Assembly: GCF_014207905.1 (NCBI RefSeq)
Contig: NZ_JACHLB010000001.1
Span: forward strand, 186,001-250,000
DNA from: Flavobacterium notoginsengisoli
GTDB taxonomy: Bacteria > Bacteroidota > Bacteroidia > Flavobacteriales > Flavobacteriaceae
Length of the DNA: 64,000 nt
Direction: 5' to 3'
Part shown: in pieces, positions 60,781-64,000 of the stretch
Numbering within the stretch: position 1 is the stretch's first letter
How the letters are laid out: each line of letters starts with the position of its first letter
Notes under the pieces: generated by a model
Told to the model about the DNA's origin: nothing
The model's input: the letters and a program-made list of their open reading frames with translations, nothing else
Database searches by the model: none
Translations under genes and position numbers: made by a program

Positions 60781-60898
60781 ATTTTTACACACATAGAACT
60801 GTAGAGACGCACTGCAGTGCGTCTAACGCAATCATTGTCGATGTGCTGGATGTAGACGCACTGCGGTGCGTCTCTACAGAAAATATTGTGTAAAAATT
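60781..60898. repeat. Composite palindromic element in a 304-base gene-free gap
   Basis: The gap 60593-60896 carries one structured element. ATTTTTACACA (60781-60791) and TGTGTAAAAAT (60888-60898) are outer arms. Inside are two copies of the GACGCAC palindrome: GTAGAGACGCACTGCAGTGC (60801) and GTAGACGCACTGCGGTGCGT (60852), which lie in inverted orientation to each other. Together they form a head-to-head BIME- or MITE-like unit. Confidence 0.75.
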
Positions 60899-61466
60899 AA
60901 AACGGGTATATTTTTTCTGGTGTCACACAAAAATCTAATTTGATATCCGATTCAAAAACATCGTCAATCTGATTTACTGGTTCAAAAAATGAAAGCCCGA
61001 TTTTCAGGGTTTCTGGTTTACATTCTGAAAGGAATTTATCGTAAAAACCTTTTCCGTAACCAATTCGATTTCCGAAAATATCATAAGCCAAAAGTGGTAC
61101 AAAAACTACTTCCACTTTTGATGAAGGCACTTCGATTCCGTCCACGGGTTCTGGAATATTGTATTCGTTTTTTTTAATTTTGGTATTGTCTGTTAAAAGA
61201 AAATGAGTCATTTTTCTCGTTTCGAAATCACTTTTAGAAATTAGTATTTCTTTGTCTTTTCCAGAAAGTAAATGAAGAATAAATTCGGTATTTATTTCTT
61301 TTTGTTCTTCAATCGGAAGAAAAACATGATAGTAACTTTTATCCCAAATTGGCATTTGGATTAATTGATTGGCAATCGCCAGACTTTGTTCTTCTATTTC
61401 ATCAAAAGAAAGCGCTTTACGTAGATTTTTATATTCTATTCGGAGTTCCTTTTTACTCGTCGGCAT
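60897..61466 (-). CDS. 5-formyltetrahydrofolate cyclo-ligase
   Basis: ATP-dependent conversion of 5-formyl-THF to 5,10-methenyl-THF in folate metabolism. Start at ATG 61466 (MPTSKKELRIEYKNLRKALS) gives 189 residues, normal for the family; upstream in-frame ATGs lie well inside the preceding gene. The signature end GNRIGYGKGFYDKFLSECK and KIGLSFFEPVNQ are clear. The start lies 14 bases inside the preceding gene's 3' end, so translation is coupled. The stop is at the edge of the repeat element. Confidence 0.93.
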   Translation of the reverse strand: MPTSKKELRIEYKNLRKALSFDEIEEQSLAIANQLIQMPIWDKSYYHVFLPIEEQKEINTEFILHLLSGKDKEILISKSDFETRKMTHFLLTDNTKIKKNEYNIPEPVDGIEVPSSKVEVVFVPLLAYDIFGNRIGYGKGFYDKFLSECKPETLKIGLSFFEPVNQIDDVFESDIKLDFCVTPEKIYPF

Positions 61467-62430
61467 TGTCGGGTGTTTTAGATAAATGATAAATGGCATC
61501 GCCTTCATAAACAATAGGCGAATGATTCGCATTGATTACATAACCATCGTGCGGTGCTTTGATCTTCTGTTCAAACTTTCCAAACGGATCTGTAATAATA
61601 GCTAAGATAGTGCCTTTGGTTACAAATTTTCCAATCAGATTAAAATCATGCAATAAACCTGAACATTTCGCGCGAAGCCAAACCGATTGTTTGATATAAA
61701 TGGAAGGTGTCAACGCTGGCTCAACAATTTGTTTAGAATCCAGCATTTCTAAATAATGAAGCAAACGTTTGGTTCCTAAAACACCTTGATTTGCAATTTC
61801 GTTATTGATGTCTAACGATTTTCCTCCTTCAAAAAGAAGCATTTTTACATTGGCATTTTCAGAGGTTTTTCTGAAAGAACCATTTATATTTTTAGAATAA
61901 AGTGTGAAAGGCGCATTAAAAATATCAGCCAAAGTTTTCAATTCAGGGTTATTCTCTGTAATTCTAATCTGAGGTGCATTAAAACGACTCGCTCCTCCCG
62001 CATGAAAATCAACAGCATAATCTAAAATCGGCAAAATTTCTTCGACTATATGATAAGCAAATCGGCTGGCAAGTGAACCTTTTTTACTTCCTGGGAAAAC
62101 ACGATTTAAATCCCGACCATCTGGAAATTCTCTTGATTTATTGACAAAACCGTACATATTGATGACTGGAATACAAATAATGGTACCGCGGGAAGGTCTG
62201 TTAATTTTTTTGCTAATAATCTGACGAACAATTTCAACACCATTGATTTCGTCTCCGTGAATTCCTGCAGAAAATAAAACAACAGGACCTTCGTGCTTGG
62301 AACGACGCACTATGACAGGAATATTCAACTTCGTTGTGGTATGCAATCGAGCAATTTCGACATTTATGGTTCTATGTTCTCCCGGCAAAATCGATTCGCC
62401 AAAAATAACTAATGGAGCACTATTTCTCAT
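61453..62430 (-). CDS. M14-type succinylglutamate desuccinylase/aspartoacylase-family protein
   Basis: A 325-residue zinc hydrolase of the AstE/aspartoacylase group. Zinc ligands H and E are in SAGIHGDEINGVEIVRQI and the third histidine in AVDFHAGGASRFNAPQIRI; the catalytic glutamate is in MLLFEGGKSLDI. A C-terminal biotinyl/lipoyl-like beta domain (about 240-320, WLRAKCSGLLHDFNLIGKFV) follows, as in many bacterial relatives. The acylated substrate is not clear. It overlaps the cyclo-ligase start by 14 bases, and is divergent from uvrC. Confidence 0.9.
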   Translation of the reverse strand: MRNSAPLVIFGESILPGEHRTINVEIARLHTTTKLNIPVIVRRSKHEGPVVLFSAGIHGDEINGVEIVRQIISKKINRPSRGTIICIPVINMYGFVNKSREFPDGRDLNRVFPGSKKGSLASRFAYHIVEEILPILDYAVDFHAGGASRFNAPQIRITENNPELKTLADIFNAPFTLYSKNINGSFRKTSENANVKMLLFEGGKSLDINNEIANQGVLGTKRLLHYLEMLDSKQIVEPALTPSIYIKQSVWLRAKCSGLLHDFNLIGKFVTKGTILAIITDPFGKFEQKIKAPHDGYVINANHSPIVYEGDAIYHLSKTPDNADE

Positions 62431-62475
62431 GTAGAATTATAAAATCTAAATATAGAAATTATTCTTTTGATTTTG

Positions 62476-62483
62476 TAAATTTG
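62476..62483 (+). promoter_or_regulatory. Possible -7 box of uvrC
   Basis: TAAATTTG matches TAnnTTTG, 84 bases before the uvrC ATG; no good -33 element is seen. Confidence 0.3.
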
Positions 62484-62567
62484 AAACTAATTCAATGTTA
62501 AGCTTCATTTGGAAATCGGAATGGTTTTTGAAAAAGGCTTTTCGGATATCTTCAGACATAAAAAAGA

Positions 62568-64000
62568 ATGCAAAAACCAGCCTTAGATCTTCAAATTTTA
62601 ACTTTGCCAGACAATCCCGGCGTTTATCAATATTATGATAAAGACGGGAAAATCTTGTACGTTGGTAAAGCCAAAAATTTAAAAAAAAGGGTTTCCTCAT
62701 ATTTCAATAAAATTCACGATACGGCCAAAACTAATGTATTGGTCAAAAAAATCGTGACCATAAAACACATCGTAGTTCCAACTGAAACCGATGCGCTTTT
62801 ATTGGAAAACAATTTAATAAAAACGCTTCAGCCAAGATATAATGTACTGCTTCGCGATGACAAAAGTTATCCTTGGATCTGCATTAAAAAAGAACCTTTT
62901 TCGAGAATATTTCTAACGAGAAGAATGGTTAAAGATGGCTCAGAATATTTTGGCCCGTATACGAATTTCAAAATGGTGCATACGATTTTGGATTTGATTA
63001 AAGAATTGTATCCGCTTCGCACTTGTAATTACGATTTGAGTGAATCGAATATCAATTCAGGTAAATTTAAAGTTTGTCTGGAATATCATATTGGCAATTG
63101 CAAAGGGCCTTGTGAAGGTTTGGAATCTTTAGAAGAATACCAAAGACAAGTCAACGCTATTCGTGAAATCCTGAAAGGAAACTTCAAAGAAAGTTTAAAG
63201 GATTTCAAGAAACTGATGAATACTTATGCGCAAAATCTTCAGTTTGAAGAAGCGCAGAAAATCAAAGAAAAGATTGAAGTTTTAGAGAATTATCAATCTC
63301 GATCGACTATTATCAATCCGAAGATTACCAATATTGATGTTTTCTCGATTGTTTCTGACGAAAGTGCAGCTTATGTCAATTTCCTTCAGATTTCTCACGG
63401 TTCGATTATTCGTTCTCATACTTTAGAAATGAAGAAAAAATTGGACGAATCTGATGAAGAATTGTTAGAATTAGCAATTGTAGAATTGCGTGAACGTTTT
63501 CAGTTACTATCAAAAGAAATTATTGTTCCTTTTGAATTGGATTTAGGTGAAAACATTAAAGTAACTGTTCCACAGCTTGGCGACAAAAAACAGATTCTGG
63601 ATTTATCGATTCGAAATGCTAAATTCTACCGAATCGAGCAATTGAAACAATTACAAATTGTAGATCCGGATCGCCATGTAAACCGAATTATGGCACAGAT
63701 GCAGAAAGATTTACGTCTTCCTGTTGAGCCAAGACATATCGAATGTTTTGATAACTCGAACATTCAGGGAACAAATCCTGTTGCAGCTTGTGTGGTTTTT
63801 AAAGATGGAAAACCAAGCAAAAAAGATTACCGTCATTTCAATGTTAAAACCGTTGAAGGCCCAGACGATTTTGCTTCGATGACCGAAATTGTGTACCGCC
63901 GTTATAAAAGATTATTAGACGAAAATGAACCTCTTCCGCAATTAATTATTATTGACGGTGGAAAAGGACAACTTTCGTCTGCTCTAAAAAGTATTGATGA
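62568..64000 (+). CDS. uvrC: UvrC excinuclease subunit, partial at the window edge
   Basis: Nucleotide-excision repair nuclease that cuts on both sides of a lesion. ATG 62568 opens a frame of about 477 residues that runs off the right edge without a stop (usual length about 600). The GIY-YIG nuclease is at the start (DNPGVYQYYDKDGKILYVGK), followed by LLENNLIKTLQPRYN, a cysteine-rich segment (CLEYHIGNCKGPCEG), the UVR helix (YAQNLQFEEAQKIKEKIEVL) and the first part of the RNase H-like nuclease (ECFDNSNIQGTNPVAACVVF, LIIIDGGKGQLSSAL). The HhH domain lies beyond the edge. Confidence 0.95.
   Translation, partial: MQKPALDLQILTLPDNPGVYQYYDKDGKILYVGKAKNLKKRVSSYFNKIHDTAKTNVLVKKIVTIKHIVVPTETDALLLENNLIKTLQPRYNVLLRDDKSYPWICIKKEPFSRIFLTRRMVKDGSEYFGPYTNFKMVHTILDLIKELYPLRTCNYDLSESNINSGKFKVCLEYHIGNCKGPCEGLESLEEYQRQVNAIREILKGNFKESLKDFKKLMNTYAQNLQFEEAQKIKEKIEVLENYQSRSTIINPKITNIDVFSIVSDESAAYVNFLQISHGSIIRSHTLEMKKKLDESDEELLELAIVELRERFQLLSKEIIVPFELDLGENIKVTVPQLGDKKQILDLSIRNAKFYRIEQLKQLQIVDPDRHVNRIMAQMQKDLRLPVEPRHIECFDNSNIQGTNPVAACVVFKDGKPSKKDYRHFNVKTVEGPDDFASMTEIVYRRYKRLLDENEPLPQLIIIDGGKGQLSSALKSID

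Noticed and set aside
62446..62700. 84-codon minus-strand open frame
   Set aside because: It overlaps the uvrC start with a clear GIY-YIG domain on the other strand.

Overview
The window looks like a chromosomal segment of a Flavobacterium-type member of the Bacteroidota. The DNA is AT-rich. Genes start from A/T-rich leaders with little sign of Shine-Dalgarno pairing, and several carry the Bacteroidota -7 box TAnnTTTG. Lineage-typical systems are present: a SusC/SusD pair with an ECF sigma factor and FecR anti-sigma, a PorZ-type type IX secretion protein, the Bat aerotolerance operon, and an IleRS2-type isoleucyl-tRNA synthetase. I saw no rRNA, tRNA, CRISPR array, insertion sequence or phage genes. 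Species-level assignment is not possible from the sequence alone.

Layout. 0-3.5 kb: short membrane, secreted and TPR genes plus a GNAT acetyltransferase, mostly of unknown role. 3.9-7.4 kb: aminopeptidase P, a palindromic repeat element, ferritin, a small conserved-looking protein and an AIM24-family protein. 7.5-14.7 kb: susD-susC-fecR on the minus strand, with the ECF sigma gene divergent from fecR. 14.8-16.8 kb: an alpha/beta hydrolase, a pair of roadblock/LC7-like genes and a 47-residue gene with its own promoter and terminator. 16.9-25.8 kb: AddB-like nuclease, OmpA-family porin with TSP3 repeats, Kbl and AddA-like helicase-nuclease. 25.9-31.9 kb: lspA, a small basic protein, a second roadblock pair in opposite orientation, a DksA-like gene and ileS. 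32-41.7 kb: two exported proteins, recO, an SGNH/AlgX-like protein, an MBOAT acyltransferase and porZ. 41.8-49.4 kb: gdhA, an outer-membrane-type protein, a trans-sulfuration enzyme, an RsiV-like lipoprotein, an AlbA_2 protein flanked by palindromic repeats, an SDR enzyme and an aldo/keto reductase. 49.6-59 kb: moxR, DUF58, a DUF4381-like gene, then batA-batB-batC-batD-batE. 59-64 kb: a VWA lipoprotein, 5-formyl-THF cyclo-ligase, an M14-type deacylase and the 5' part of uvrC.

How parts work together. SusC/SusD with FecR and sigma should form a substrate-sensing nutrient uptake circuit; no glycan hydrolase lies beside it. moxR to batE encodes a chaperone-ATPase and a set of VWA and TPR envelope proteins. 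AddA- and AddB-like proteins, RecO and UvrC cover DNA repair. PorZ sits in line with an MBOAT/SGNH pair that may O-acylate an envelope polysaccharide.

Most notable: (1) the IleRS HIGH signature reads GIHH, the swapped form linked to mupirocin hyper-resistance in IleRS2; (2) two paralogous pairs of LC7-fold genes with no GTPase in the window; (3) several families of palindromic intergenic repeats, including two head-to-head BIME-like elements, a recurring terminator hairpin, and a different repeat in nearly every spacer of the bat operon.
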